Shown: positions 52,517 to 61,192 of the stretch, piece after piece
Position numbering within the stretch: position 1 is the stretch's first letter
How the letters are laid out: the number at the start of each line of letters is the position of its first letter
Source of the DNA: Larkinella knui
GTDB lineage: Bacteria; Bacteroidota; Bacteroidia; Cytophagales; Spirosomataceae
Length of the DNA stretch: 64,000 bases
Direction of reading: 5' to 3'
Assembly: GCF_003858645.1 (NCBI RefSeq)
Contig: NZ_RQJP01000004.1
Location: forward strand, 434,001 to 498,000
Notes under the pieces: model-generated
Told to the model about the DNA's origin: nothing
The model's input: only the letters and a program-made list of their open reading frames with translations
Databases searched by the model: none
Position numbers and translations under genes: made by a program

Positions 52517-53881
52517 TCAAGACGGTAACTCTTGATTGACGAGGGTCGGCTGATCCGACAACTCCTGGTATTTGTTCGCCAGAATTCCGTACGATTTGGA
52601 GCGCATGGCGACCAGCGTAACGACAAGTCCAATGAATCCGGTGACGGTGAATAACAGCGCCAGGCCGCGATCACTGCCGGTTCCGAACCAGGGGCCGAGC
52701 AGGTCTACGCCCGCGCCGGTTGTCATGAAAGGAATGAATAGCAATTGAGCGATTGGGCCGATGATGAAAGCGGTGATGGGCGAAGCCGCCTGCTCGACGC
52801 TTTGGGCAAACCCAAAAACCCGCCCCTGCCGTTCGGGTGAAATCAGTTTTTGAATGATGGTTTGTTCGGCCGCTTCCACCACCGGAATCAGGCATAAATA
52901 GATGAACATCCCTACCGCCAGCAGAACGATCGAAGCCTGGATGGTGAAGAAAATACAGACTGTCCACATGGCAATGTTCGCCAGGAAAAGCGTCCGCAAT
53001 GGTTTGCTTCCCAGACCTTTCCGGGCTACAATAATACCGCCGACAATAAAGCCCATACTCAAAATACCCCACAGAAGTCCCCAGACCTGCACCGAAACCA
53101 GCGACAACCCGTAGGCATCCATCAGCGACATAAAAACGCCACCCAGAAAGTTGTTAAAGGTGTTGAAAAAAATAAGGGCCAAAAAGCCGGGAATTTGCTG
53201 AATTGCCTTGAGCGTTCCCCGGATGTCGACGGAATTGGTTGCCGCCTGGGTGGAAACGGCTTCCCGTTCCGGAATCGGAACCGACCATAAATGGAGGATA
53301 ACCAGTGCCGTCAGCGCAATAGCCAGCGCCAGCATCCAGAACATGCCCAAAAAACCGATTACCAGACCGCTGAACAGGGAGGCCACCAGAAACGATACCC
53401 CATTGGCGGTTCCGACCAATCCATTGGCTCGGTCCCGCTGGTCTTCGGCAATCAAGAGGGTTACCAGAGTGGCAATCGCAATGCTCCGGATGTTGCCAGC
53501 AATGGCCCCCAGAAGGCCAAGCAGAATGAACAGCCAGAGAATAGGGCTGGCGGGGTTCGAAAAGACCGACGACGGGTTTGCGCTGTACAGCAGTAAGGCA
53601 ATCAGATAAAACCCTAAAGACGCCACGCTCGACCCCATCATGGCGGTTTTTTTGCGGTGGTGGTCAACGAGTGAACCCAGGAAAAAACCGGAGAAAGCGA
53701 CCGCTCCCAGGTAAATTCCAGCCATGATTGAGGTGGCCACCACGGATTTTGTTTCAAGATACAGCCAGAACGTCAGCGCAAACCAGACACAGTTGTTGAT
53801 TACGGAAGCCGCGAGGGAATTGGCCAAAAGAGCATAGAACCGCTTCGTCATAGGTTTGTTGTTTACAGAAGATTCGGACAT
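52517..53881 (-). CDS. MFS exporter (EntS/TMR-like)
   Basis: This 454-residue inner-membrane carrier has 12 predicted helices. YALLANSLAASVINNCVWFALTFWLYLETKSVVATS and the loop GFFLGSLVDHHRKKTAMMGSS match the MFS-3 (EntS/enterobactin exporter-like) branch. PERQGRVFGFAQSVEQAASPITAFIIGPIAQ is a typical second-half motif. It probably exports a small molecule. It is convergent with SusC/SusD, so it is not their operon partner. Confidence 0.87.
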   Translation of the reverse strand: MSESSVNNKPMTKRFYALLANSLAASVINNCVWFALTFWLYLETKSVVATSIMAGIYLGAVAFSGFFLGSLVDHHRKKTAMMGSSVASLGFYLIALLLYSANPSSVFSNPASPILWLFILLGLLGAIAGNIRSIAIATLVTLLIAEDQRDRANGLVGTANGVSFLVASLFSGLVIGFLGMFWMLALAIALTALVILHLWSVPIPEREAVSTQAATNSVDIRGTLKAIQQIPGFLALIFFNTFNNFLGGVFMSLMDAYGLSLVSVQVWGLLWGILSMGFIVGGIIVARKGLGSKPLRTLFLANIAMWTVCIFFTIQASIVLLAVGMFIYLCLIPVVEAAEQTIIQKLISPERQGRVFGFAQSVEQAASPITAFIIGPIAQLLFIPFMTTGAGVDLLGPWFGTGSDRGLALLFTVTGFIGLVVTLVAMRSKSYGILANKYQELSDQPTLVNQELPS

Positions 53882-53968
53882 TCAGAGAGTAGGCGTACGG
53901 CATAATCCGTTTGCTGGCATCGTGGCGGATGTCAACAAACGGATTATAAAAGTGAGGTAATACGCCGG

Positions 53969-54385
53969 TTAGCTTAAAACCACTTGTGGATATTTCTGGT
54001 TTCCGTGTTCGGTTAAAGAAGCAACTTCCTGTTTTTTGTGGTAAAAAAAGTAAGACGCAAACCCTAAAACTACGAAAATCAACATGGGCGACCAGTCCAT
54101 CGTCGCTTTTCCGGCGCTGAATACGCAATAGGTCGCACCCAATAGATCAAAGATCAAACCGGCATAGGCCCATTCCTTAATTCGGGGAAAACCGGGTGTC
54201 AGAATGGCGATTACACCGAACAGTTTCGCCCAGCCCAAAAACGGAATGAGATAAGCCGGGAGCCCGATTTGCTTAAACCCTTCTACGGCTTGCGGAATAA
54301 CCCATATATCGGGTATGGATGATCCCAGCATAACAAATGCGAACAATCCGGTAAAAACCCAGTACAGAATCTTTGTCTTTTTCAT
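53969..54385 (-). CDS. DoxX-like membrane protein
   Basis: This 138-residue inner-membrane protein has four hydrophobic helices. ILYWVFTGLFAFVMLGSSIPDI, GLPAYLIPFLGWAKLFGVIAIL and KEWAYAGLIFDLLGATYC are the pattern of the DoxX/DoxD family. The precise role of this branch is unsettled. A gap of about 87 bases separates it from the MFS gene on the same strand. Confidence 0.87.
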   Translation of the reverse strand: MKKTKILYWVFTGLFAFVMLGSSIPDIWVIPQAVEGFKQIGLPAYLIPFLGWAKLFGVIAILTPGFPRIKEWAYAGLIFDLLGATYCVFSAGKATMDWSPMLIFVVLGFASYFFYHKKQEVASLTEHGNQKYPQVVLS

Positions 54386-54621
54386 GGCAGTATGCGTTGT
54401 TGTTTCGTTGGATTACCAGAACAAATTTACGGCTCGGAAAGGACTCGGATAGCGTCTGAAAACGGCAATCTAAGGGGCCAATTGCGACATTGTTTCGCAG
54501 GCTGATTTGGTGGTTCAGCAGAGCCGTCCGGGATGCGTACCAAATCATACGATGAGCCTTGAAGAACCACGGAAAGGGTTTTAACCGGCATGAGCCGGAC
54601 TACTTTTGACACCGGTGGCGT
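54386..54621. other. intergenic region with no recognised gene
   Basis: Upstream of the DoxX gene there is no supported coding frame or repeat, only short open frames with poor composition. Confidence 0.35.
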
Positions 54622-54849
54622 CTACACACCCATTCGGTACTTTCGCAGGTTATCAACGTTGGAACGAATAAAAATTTCAACGATTTCGTAAATCAATACC
54701 GGGTTGAAGAATACAACCGCCAGGTAACTGACCCCGCCAATGCCCACCTTAGCCGGCGGGGCGCCGTGATGGGTCTGGAAAGTGATCACTTCCCATCCGC
54801 TCTTTTGGTAAGGCCGCAAAAACTGCCATCGGAAAATATTCACCGCCAA
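54622..54849 (-). CDS. short hypothetical protein, possibly a gene remnant
   Basis: A 75-codon frame has coding-like composition and starts at TTG right after an in-frame stop (or GTG at 54843). The product has one hydrophobic segment (GVSYLAVVFFNPVLIYEIVEIFI) and a basic end. I do not recognise a family. It may be the surviving C-terminal part of an older gene. It is divergent from the methyltransferase gene. Confidence 0.35.
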   Translation of the reverse strand: MAVNIFRWQFLRPYQKSGWEVITFQTHHGAPPAKVGIGGVSYLAVVFFNPVLIYEIVEIFIRSNVDNLRKYRMGV

Positions 54850-54901
54850 TCGTTAAAAGGAAAACCAAAAAAAAGTAAATTGGCCGAATACCCGTTAACT
54901 G

Positions 54902-55810
54902 ATGGCTTCCCAAAACGACTTAGAATTTACGTATTCTACGATTGACCAGATATTCCGCCTGAGTGTAGGCCAGACCGGCGACTACAGCGGGGCGATGTAC
55001 AACGGTGATTTCAGCCTGACGCTCGAAGAGGCTCAACGGCAAAAACATCGGTTTATCGCCGAAAGTCTGGGTATTACCAAAGGATCGAAAGTGCTCGACA
55101 TGGGCTGCGGCTGGGGGCCGTTCCTGACCTATATCAAGGAAAAAGGAGCTGTGGGCCGGGGCGTCACCCTGTCGTCGGCTCAGGCTGCGGCTTGCGTGCA
55201 GAATGGTCTGACCGTTGAGGTAAAAGATTGCCGCCTGATCACCCCAGCCGATTACGGCACCTTCGATGCGGTTACCTGCATTGGCGGAATGGAGCATTTC
55301 TGTTCCATTGAGCAATACAAAGCCGGACAGCAGGATGCGGTTTATGCCGATTTCTTCAAGAATCTCAAAGAATTACTGCCCGTGGGCGGGCGGTTTTACA
55401 TGCAGACGATGGTGTTCAGCAAAAACATGCTGCCGCTGGAAGAAATTAGCCTGAATGCTCCCAAAGACTCGGATTCGTACGCGCTGGCGTTGATGATTGC
55501 CCAGTTTCCGGGCTCGTGGCTGCCCTACGGCCCTGAGCAGGTGATCCGCAATGCCGCCCCTCATTTCAAGCTGATTTCGCAGAGCAGCGGGCGGCTCGAC
55601 TACATCGAAACCATCGGCCAATGGCGGAAGCGGTTCCGGGCGTTTAATCTGAAGAAATACGCGCTGTATGCTTCTCTGCTGCCCCGTTTTCTAACCAATA
55701 AGTCTTTTCGGGATTTAATTGCGGTTTTTCGGGTCAGTCCAAACCGGGTTTGTTTCGAGCGCGAAACGATGGATCATTACCGGCTGGTGTTTGAAAAAGT
55801 AGAGGGCTAA
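54902..55810 (+). CDS. SAM-dependent methyltransferase, cyclopropane-fatty-acid-synthase-like
   Basis: This 302-residue cytoplasmic enzyme has the CFA-synthase layout. YSGAMYNGDFSLTLEEAQRQKHRFI precedes the SAM motif KVLDMGCGWGPFLTYI, followed by GVTLSSAQAAACV and IGGMEHF, where Cys/Glu catalysis occurs in relatives. It probably methylates or cyclopropanates a lipid or small molecule. The gene stands between a divergent short frame and a convergent GRAS gene 16 bases away. Confidence 0.87.
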   Translation: MASQNDLEFTYSTIDQIFRLSVGQTGDYSGAMYNGDFSLTLEEAQRQKHRFIAESLGITKGSKVLDMGCGWGPFLTYIKEKGAVGRGVTLSSAQAAACVQNGLTVEVKDCRLITPADYGTFDAVTCIGGMEHFCSIEQYKAGQQDAVYADFFKNLKELLPVGGRFYMQTMVFSKNMLPLEEISLNAPKDSDSYALALMIAQFPGSWLPYGPEQVIRNAAPHFKLISQSSGRLDYIETIGQWRKRFRAFNLKKYALYASLLPRFLTNKSFRDLIAVFRVSPNRVCFERETMDHYRLVFEKVEG

Positions 55811-55826
55811 TCACGAGTTGCCTCGA

Positions 55827-56909
55827 TCAGCAGCCACTGCTAACCGCCCGGAAAATCGACAATACCGTGATCCCTTCGTGTTCCAGTGCCAGATAACCGT
55901 CCGGATGGGTTCGCACCGTAATCGGCGAAGGCGGTTGGGTCGTGGGGATTTCAAAGGATGGCCGTAGCGAAAAACCGCTTTCCTGCAAATACCGGACCCA
56001 GTGCTGTGCTTCCTGGTGCCGCTCGAACCGATTGTCGTCAGAATGGCCAACAACGTCGTCAATTTCGCGCCCGAAGAACATTTTCAGGCCGTTTTTGGCG
56101 GTCGTGTCAATCGCCAAACCGTCGATAACGCCAAATACCGCCCGGTAATGAGCGTACGCATTCAGCGTCCGCCGACGCCAATCCGGTTCGAAGTGGTCCG
56201 AATGAGGTTCGGTCAGCAGCAAGGCGTTGGGCCGCAACGACCGCATCAAGTGGAAAAACGACTGCCGCTGCAAAGCCGTCGGCAGGTGATGAATCGTCAG
56301 TGAACTGTTGATCAAAAGGGTGTCGAAGTGCCCGGGCAGCGCACGCATAAACGCTTCGGGGGCGAGGTCTTCGACCAGCGAAATAATCGGTACAAACTCG
56401 ACGGCAAAAGGGGCTTTTTCGGCCGCCTGACGAATGAGCGTTTCGGCAAACCCAATGGCCTCGGCAAACGGCTCTACGCCGATCACCGTCAGGTGTTTCA
56501 GGCGGGTTCGGGTTGCCGACAATTCGTCCATCAGCCGGGCAATCTGAATCCCACGGCCAATGCCGACATCCAGCACCACGGCCTTTTCCGCCAGTTTCAG
56601 CTCGTTAACCATCGCCCGGTTTGTGATGGCATGGCTCATGACCACAAACGGCAACTGATTGATCAGCAAATCGAAAAGAACAATTTGCGGAATCTCGTAC
56701 TGCTGGAGATACAGGTGCTCGTGCGAAACGGCCTGCGGTTGAAGATGATCCCGAATGGCTTTCAGAAACAACACGTCCAGCAACGCTTCCGGTTGGGTGT
56801 CAACTTCGCGCAGACGGGTTTGCAACCGCTCCTCCAACTCGTTCAGAACCGCAGGAACAGCGGTGCTATGGAGTAGATCAACGTAATGCCTCAGCTCAGA
56901 CTGGGTCAT
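55827..56909 (-). CDS. bacterial GRAS-domain protein
   Basis: This 360-residue protein carries the GRAS order. A leucine-rich segment QLPFVVMSHAITNRAMVNEL (86-105) is followed by a VHIID-like AVVLDVGIGRGIQIARL (110-126) and IGVEPFAEAIGFAETLIRQAAE. Then NAYAHYRAVFGVIDG (250-264), the PFYRE-like LKMFFGREIDDVV (275-287), RFERH (294-298) and SAW-region Trp304 follow. GRAS proteins are plant regulators with a methyltransferase-like Rossmann fold; bacterial members are known, with ligand or methyl-transfer roles proposed. The ATG overlaps the lactonase stop as ATGA, so I chose it over a Met 24 bases upstream. Confidence 0.8.
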   Translation of the reverse strand: MTQSELRHYVDLLHSTAVPAVLNELEERLQTRLREVDTQPEALLDVLFLKAIRDHLQPQAVSHEHLYLQQYEIPQIVLFDLLINQLPFVVMSHAITNRAMVNELKLAEKAVVLDVGIGRGIQIARLMDELSATRTRLKHLTVIGVEPFAEAIGFAETLIRQAAEKAPFAVEFVPIISLVEDLAPEAFMRALPGHFDTLLINSSLTIHHLPTALQRQSFFHLMRSLRPNALLLTEPHSDHFEPDWRRRTLNAYAHYRAVFGVIDGLAIDTTAKNGLKMFFGREIDDVVGHSDDNRFERHQEAQHWVRYLQESGFSLRPSFEIPTTQPPSPITVRTHPDGYLALEHEGITVLSIFRAVSSGC

Positions 56910-58030
56910 TTTACTGAAAACAGCTTCAGACAAACCGGTGCGGGAACTTTGACCTGCGTACCGGTTGGTGTTAACTTCCCGGTTTTCGAATCGAGCTTAT
57001 ACACGACGATGTTGTCCGTATCCTGGTTGGCGGCAAACGCATACTCCCCTTTGGGATCGATCAGGAAATTGCGGGGCGTTTTGCCTTCGGTAGACTGCTG
57101 GCCGATCAGCGTTAGCTTCCCGTCATTGGCAATCGACAGAATCGCCAGCGAATTGTAGCCGCGGTTCGAATGATAGAGGAATTTCCCTTTCGGGTCGGTA
57201 TGAATATCGGCGCTGGTGTTGTTGCCGGTGAAATCGGCCGGCAGCGTTTTTACGTTGTCTTCGATCATTGTCAAAGCACCGGTTTTGCTGTCGAGCGCAA
57301 ACGTAGCCACGGTCGAGGTCAGTTCTTCCACCAGATACAGGTATTTTCCGTTGGGATGGATCGCAATGTGGCGCGGTCCCGAACCCGCCGAAACGCTCGC
57401 GTAGGGTGTTGCCGCCGGTTTCACTTTTCCCGTGGTCTTGTCAAATTCGTAAATATACACCTTGTCGGTACCGAGGTCACAGACGTACACAAAGCGGTTG
57501 TTGGGCGAAAGCGTGGCCGAGTGAATGTGCGGTTTTTCCTGGCGCTGGGCATTCGCTCCTTTGCCTTCGTATTTCAGCGTATCCGTGGCGGGTGCCAGCG
57601 TGCCGTCGTTCTGGATGGGCAGAACTGTGAACGTTCCTCCGCCGTAGTTCGACACAAACGCCAGCTTGCCGGTCTGGTCGATGGCAATGTGACAGGGGCC
57701 GCGCCCGTGCGACGATTGCTGGTTCATCATCGTCAGCTTCCCGGTTTTGGGCTCGATGCTGTAGGAACTGACGCCACCCGAATTGGCAGCCGCTTCGTTG
57801 ACGGAATACAGAAATTTGCCGGTTGGGTGAATGGCCAGAAAAGAGGGACTTTTGGCGTTCGAAACCGTCTGGAGCTGTTTCAGCGAGCCGTTGGTCCGGT
57901 CAAATTCCAGCACATAAATCCCTTCACTGCCCCGGGTCGAATACGTGCCGACGTAGAGAACTTCTTTGGGAGATTGGGCGTGGGCCATCAGACTCCCGAG
58001 CAGGGCGGTTAACGTGAGTAGTTTTTTCAT
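56906..58030 (-). CDS. exported YbhE-type lactonase (7-bladed beta-propeller)
   Basis: This 374-residue protein has a signal peptide ending near LMAHAQ. It has repeated propeller blades such as VLYVGTYSTRGSEGIYVLEFD and GRGPCHIAIDQTGKLAFVSNYGGG, the latter with the conserved YGGG/H residues. PRHIAIHPNGKYLYLVEE and TPRNFLIDPKGEYAFAANQD continue the series. It resembles 6-phosphogluconolactonase YbhE/muconate-cycloisomerase-like enzymes, but the signal peptide places it outside the cytoplasm, where the substrate is unknown. Its stop overlaps the GRAS start by four bases, so the two are likely translationally coupled. Confidence 0.88.
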   Translation of the reverse strand: MKKLLTLTALLGSLMAHAQSPKEVLYVGTYSTRGSEGIYVLEFDRTNGSLKQLQTVSNAKSPSFLAIHPTGKFLYSVNEAAANSGGVSSYSIEPKTGKLTMMNQQSSHGRGPCHIAIDQTGKLAFVSNYGGGTFTVLPIQNDGTLAPATDTLKYEGKGANAQRQEKPHIHSATLSPNNRFVYVCDLGTDKVYIYEFDKTTGKVKPAATPYASVSAGSGPRHIAIHPNGKYLYLVEELTSTVATFALDSKTGALTMIEDNVKTLPADFTGNNTSADIHTDPKGKFLYHSNRGYNSLAILSIANDGKLTLIGQQSTEGKTPRNFLIDPKGEYAFAANQDTDNIVVYKLDSKTGKLTPTGTQVKVPAPVCLKLFSVK

Positions 58031-58052
58031 GGATTGGGGAATAATCAGATCG

Positions 58053-58060
58053 CAAATCTA
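58053..58060 (-). promoter_or_regulatory. possible Bacteroidota -7 box upstream of the lactonase gene
   Basis: Minus-strand TAGATTTG fits TAnnTTTG and lies 23 bases before the start codon. The upstream gene's terminator sits just before it. Confidence 0.35.
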
Positions 58061-58062
58061 AC

Positions 58063-58094
58063 AAAAAGGACAAGCCTTTGGCGGGCCTGTCCTT
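58063..58094 (-). terminator. rho-independent terminator after the YceI gene
   Basis: On the minus strand AAGGACAGGCC and GGCTTGTCCTT pair (one G-T) around CGCCAAA, followed by TTTTG. It separates the YceI gene from the lactonase gene. Confidence 0.8.
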
Positions 58095-58122
58095 CTCTTT
58101 CTTTCAGAACGAATGATAAATC

Positions 58123-58692
58123 TTATTGCTTGCCAAATTCGGCGTTGGCCCGAATGGTCACTTCTTCGCTCACAATCGCCACCGGCGTGCCGCTTCCGAT
58201 TCCGAAGTCCGACCGTTTCAGAGTACCGGCAATTTTAAAACCGGCCACGTCTTTCTTGCTCATCGGGTGTTGGATCGGGCCATTGAGCGTAACGTCCAGC
58301 GTAACGGGTTTGGTAACGCCGTGCATGGTCAAATCACCCGTCACTTTGTAGTTCTTGCCTTCAACTTTCTTGAATGAATTACTTTTAAACGTCAGGGTGG
58401 GGAATTTGGCGGCATCGAAGTATTTCTCACTTTTCAAATCCGAGTCGCGCCGTTCGTTGCCGGTATCGATGCTGTTCACGTCGGCAGTCAGTTCAACAAC
58501 GGCGTCCGTAAAATCGGGTTTTGATGACGTAATTTTGGCATCGAAGTTCTTGAAATTGCCGTCAACATCCGAAACCAACAAGTGAGTAACCGTAAAACCA
58601 ACTTTGGCGTGGGCTTTGTCAACGGTCCAGGTTTGGGCGTAGGTGGCTACCGAAGCGAAGAGAAAAGCGGTAAATAGTGTGACTTTTTTCAT
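58123..58692 (-). CDS. YceI-family periplasmic protein
   Basis: This 189-residue secreted protein has a signal peptide ending near FASVATYAQ. It has the YceI lipocalin-like barrel: WTVDKAHAKVGFTVTHLLVSDVDGNFKNF, FKSNSFKKVEGKNYKVTGDLTMHGVTKPVTLDV, and a terminal IRANAEFG. Relatives bind polyprenoid or amide lipids. It ends before a terminator. A GTCTATA/TATAGAC inverted repeat lies at 58734-58764 in the upstream region and may be an operator. Confidence 0.9.
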   Translation of the reverse strand: MKKVTLFTAFLFASVATYAQTWTVDKAHAKVGFTVTHLLVSDVDGNFKNFDAKITSSKPDFTDAVVELTADVNSIDTGNERRDSDLKSEKYFDAAKFPTLTFKSNSFKKVEGKNYKVTGDLTMHGVTKPVTLDVTLNGPIQHPMSKKDVAGFKIAGTLKRSDFGIGSGTPVAIVSEEVTIRANAEFGKQ

Positions 58693-58941
58693 AAAATTTC
58701 AGGCTTTGATTAAAGTATGATTGGTTTTGGAGCGTCTATAATAAGCAAAATTTCTTGTATAGACATGTAAAAGGATGACTTTCTTTATAAACACGATTCC
58801 ATTCAGCAGAAGAAAGTACCCCTCTATACGTTCGACGGGCGGCATCAATTCCGGTTGGTTATGTGAAGGAAAAACGTAACTTTTGTTCTGGAGTCGGTAT
58901 CAACCCGGCCCAATTCATCAACCTAAACGATTTACTGTTTC

Positions 58942-61005
58942 ATGCGATTCAAGATTTGCCTGTCGCTTTTGCTGCTCACCGGGACTTTATCCGCCCAAAA
59001 ACAACCGTTTACCGCTGCACAATTATTCCGGAACGAAACAACTGATCTTCTGCAAACGCTGCCCGCCGTCAAGGGATGGGCCGACGATTCGCATTATCTG
59101 CTGACGAAGGGCGAAAAAACCTATGCGGTCGATGTCAAAACCGGTCAGGAAAGTGAACACAAGGAAACCGGTGGCTGGGTGATGTATCCGCCTTTGTCTG
59201 CCTCGCCGGATAAAAACGGTCAGAATCTTACGGGTTCGCCCGATGGAAAATGGCTGGCCTACACCCGAGATAGTAAAAACCTTTACCTAACAGATTTAAC
59301 GACCGGTAAGGAAAAACAACTGACAACCGACGGTTCCGAGACCGTATATAACGGCTACGCAGCCTGGGTGTATTGGGAAGAAGTGCTGGGTCGGGCCACG
59401 CAACACAAGGCGTTCTGGTGGTCGCCGGATAGCAAGTACCTGGCTTTCATGCGGTTCGATGAAGCTAAAGTGCCGGTTTTTCCGATCGCCGGAGCCACCG
59501 GACAACACGGCTATCTCGAAAGTCAGCGGTATCCGAAACCGGGAGATCCCAACCCGCTGGTGAAAATGGGGATCGTGGAAGTGGCTACCGGAAAAATCGT
59601 CTGGGCGGATTACGACGCCAGCGCCGACCATTATTTCGGCACGCCGTTCTGGACCCCGGACTCGAAAGCGCTCTGGATGCAGTGGAAAAACCGGGGGCAG
59701 GATACCCTGAAACTGGTTGCGGTCGATCCGGCGACGGGCAGCAAAACCGAGTTGGTCAGTGAGAGCCAGAAAACCTGGGTGGACTGGCTGACGACCGTTC
59801 ATTTTCTGGGCGACGGCAGGCATTTTATCCGCATGAGCGACGAATCGGGCTGGATGCACCTGTATCTGCATACGATGGATGGCAAACTGAAAAATCCGGT
59901 GACGAGCGGGAAGTATACCGTAACGGGCGTTTCGCTCGTCGACTCGAAAAACGGCCTGGTTTATTTCACCGCCCGCAAGGAAAATTCGGCCCGGACGGAT
60001 CTCTACAAAGTGAAGCTCGACGGCAAGGGACTGCAACGGCTGACGTTTGGCGACTTCAGTCACCAGGTCCAGGTTTCGCCCGGCGGCAGTTACTTCATTA
60101 CGACGTATTCCAATCTCCAGACCCCGCCCAAAATGGCGCTGGTTGATAAAAATGGCAAGCTGATCAAAGAATTGGGCGATACGAAAGGTGCTGGTTTCGA
60201 GAAATTCGATGTCGCCAGAACCGAACTCGTGCGCGTGCCGACAACGGACGGTTTTCAGCTGCCGATGACGATTAAATACCCCACGAATTTTGACGCGAAC
60301 AAACGCTATCCGGTATTGATCAGTATCTACGGCGGCCCCAATGCCGGGACGGTATACGACCGCTGGGCCTACACTCCGCAATCGCAGTGGTATGCGCAGG
60401 ACGGCTTGTTGCAGGTCGCCATCGACCACCGGGCTTCGGGGCATTTCGGCAAAACCGGGCAGAATTTTATGCACCGGAACCTGGGCAAGTGGGAGCTGGA
60501 AGACTACAGCACGGCGGTAAAGTGGCTGATCGACAAAGGCTTGGCTGATTCGAAAAAAATCGCGATCACCGGCGGGAGTTACGGCGGTTACGTGACGGCG
60601 CTGGCCCTGACGCGGGGCGCGGACGTGTTTACGCACGGGATTGCCAACTTCGGCGTCATGGACTGGCAGTTGTATGACACCGAATACGCCGAGCGGTTTA
60701 TGGATACGCCCGCCGAAAATCCGGAAGGCTACAAAGCAAGCTCCGTGTTGATGTATGCTGACCGGCTGAAAGGCACGCTCCGGATCGTCCACGGAACGAT
60801 GGACGACAACGTGCACATGCAGAATTCCGTTCAGCTGGTCGATAAGCTGGAGAATCTTGGCAAGCACTTTGAGTTTATGGTGTATCCGGGGGCGCGGCAC
60901 GGTTTTGGAACACCGGCCAAATCCAAACATGCCCAGGCCGAAACGGCGCGGTTTATTTACCGGTATCTGCTGGAAAAACCGTTTCCGGGAGAGGTGTGGC
61001 CGTGA
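58942..61005 (+). CDS. dipeptidyl-peptidase-IV-type S9 peptidase
   Basis: This 687-residue secreted prolyl-type peptidase has a signal peptide ending near TLSAQK. The N-terminal half is a beta-propeller with the EE-like segment WVYWEEVLGRATQHKAFWWSPDSKYLAFMRFDE, which binds the free N-terminus in DPP-IV. The C-terminal alpha/beta-hydrolase has GGSYGGYV (Ser546), GTMDDNVH (Asp621/622) and ARHGFG (His653). It should remove Xaa-Pro dipeptides from peptide N-termini in the periplasm or outside. A 30-base stem-loop follows it. Confidence 0.93.
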   Translation: MRFKICLSLLLLTGTLSAQKQPFTAAQLFRNETTDLLQTLPAVKGWADDSHYLLTKGEKTYAVDVKTGQESEHKETGGWVMYPPLSASPDKNGQNLTGSPDGKWLAYTRDSKNLYLTDLTTGKEKQLTTDGSETVYNGYAAWVYWEEVLGRATQHKAFWWSPDSKYLAFMRFDEAKVPVFPIAGATGQHGYLESQRYPKPGDPNPLVKMGIVEVATGKIVWADYDASADHYFGTPFWTPDSKALWMQWKNRGQDTLKLVAVDPATGSKTELVSESQKTWVDWLTTVHFLGDGRHFIRMSDESGWMHLYLHTMDGKLKNPVTSGKYTVTGVSLVDSKNGLVYFTARKENSARTDLYKVKLDGKGLQRLTFGDFSHQVQVSPGGSYFITTYSNLQTPPKMALVDKNGKLIKELGDTKGAGFEKFDVARTELVRVPTTDGFQLPMTIKYPTNFDANKRYPVLISIYGGPNAGTVYDRWAYTPQSQWYAQDGLLQVAIDHRASGHFGKTGQNFMHRNLGKWELEDYSTAVKWLIDKGLADSKKIAITGGSYGGYVTALALTRGADVFTHGIANFGVMDWQLYDTEYAERFMDTPAENPEGYKASSVLMYADRLKGTLRIVHGTMDDNVHMQNSVQLVDKLENLGKHFEFMVYPGARHGFGTPAKSKHAQAETARFIYRYLLEKPFPGEVWP

Positions 61006-61057
61006 CTTCGGTTTGCCTGATTTAAAGAATGAACCTGTTTAAGATCTTATTTTAAAT

Positions 61058-61130
61058 GGAACACGGATTAAACGGATTGAACAGATTTTTCATCTGAGTT
61101 AATCTGTTCAATCCGCTTAATCCGTGTTCC
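61058..61130. repeat. 30-base-pair stem-loop between the peptidase and esterase genes
   Basis: Arms at 61058-61087 and 61101-61130 match as reverse complements with one mismatch, around a 13-base loop. Arm ends are GGAACACGGATTA and its complement. There is no clean T tract, so it looks like a REP-type palindrome rather than a simple terminator. Confidence 0.85.
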
Positions 61131-61192
61131 CATCACTGTAAAACAACCGCTTCGTTAAGTTACCTTTGCCACTTTCCTAACCCCTTAAAATA

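Noticed and set aside
54902-58030. Reading the CFA-like methyltransferase, GRAS protein and lactonase as one pathway operon
   Set aside because: The methyltransferase is on the opposite strand and convergent; only the lactonase and GRAS genes are coupled.
59296-60930. A 544-codon minus-strand frame opposite the DPP-IV-type peptidase
   Set aside because: It is a mirror of a clearly functional gene with catalytic motifs; the product has no family features and its composition follows the opposite strand's codon bias.
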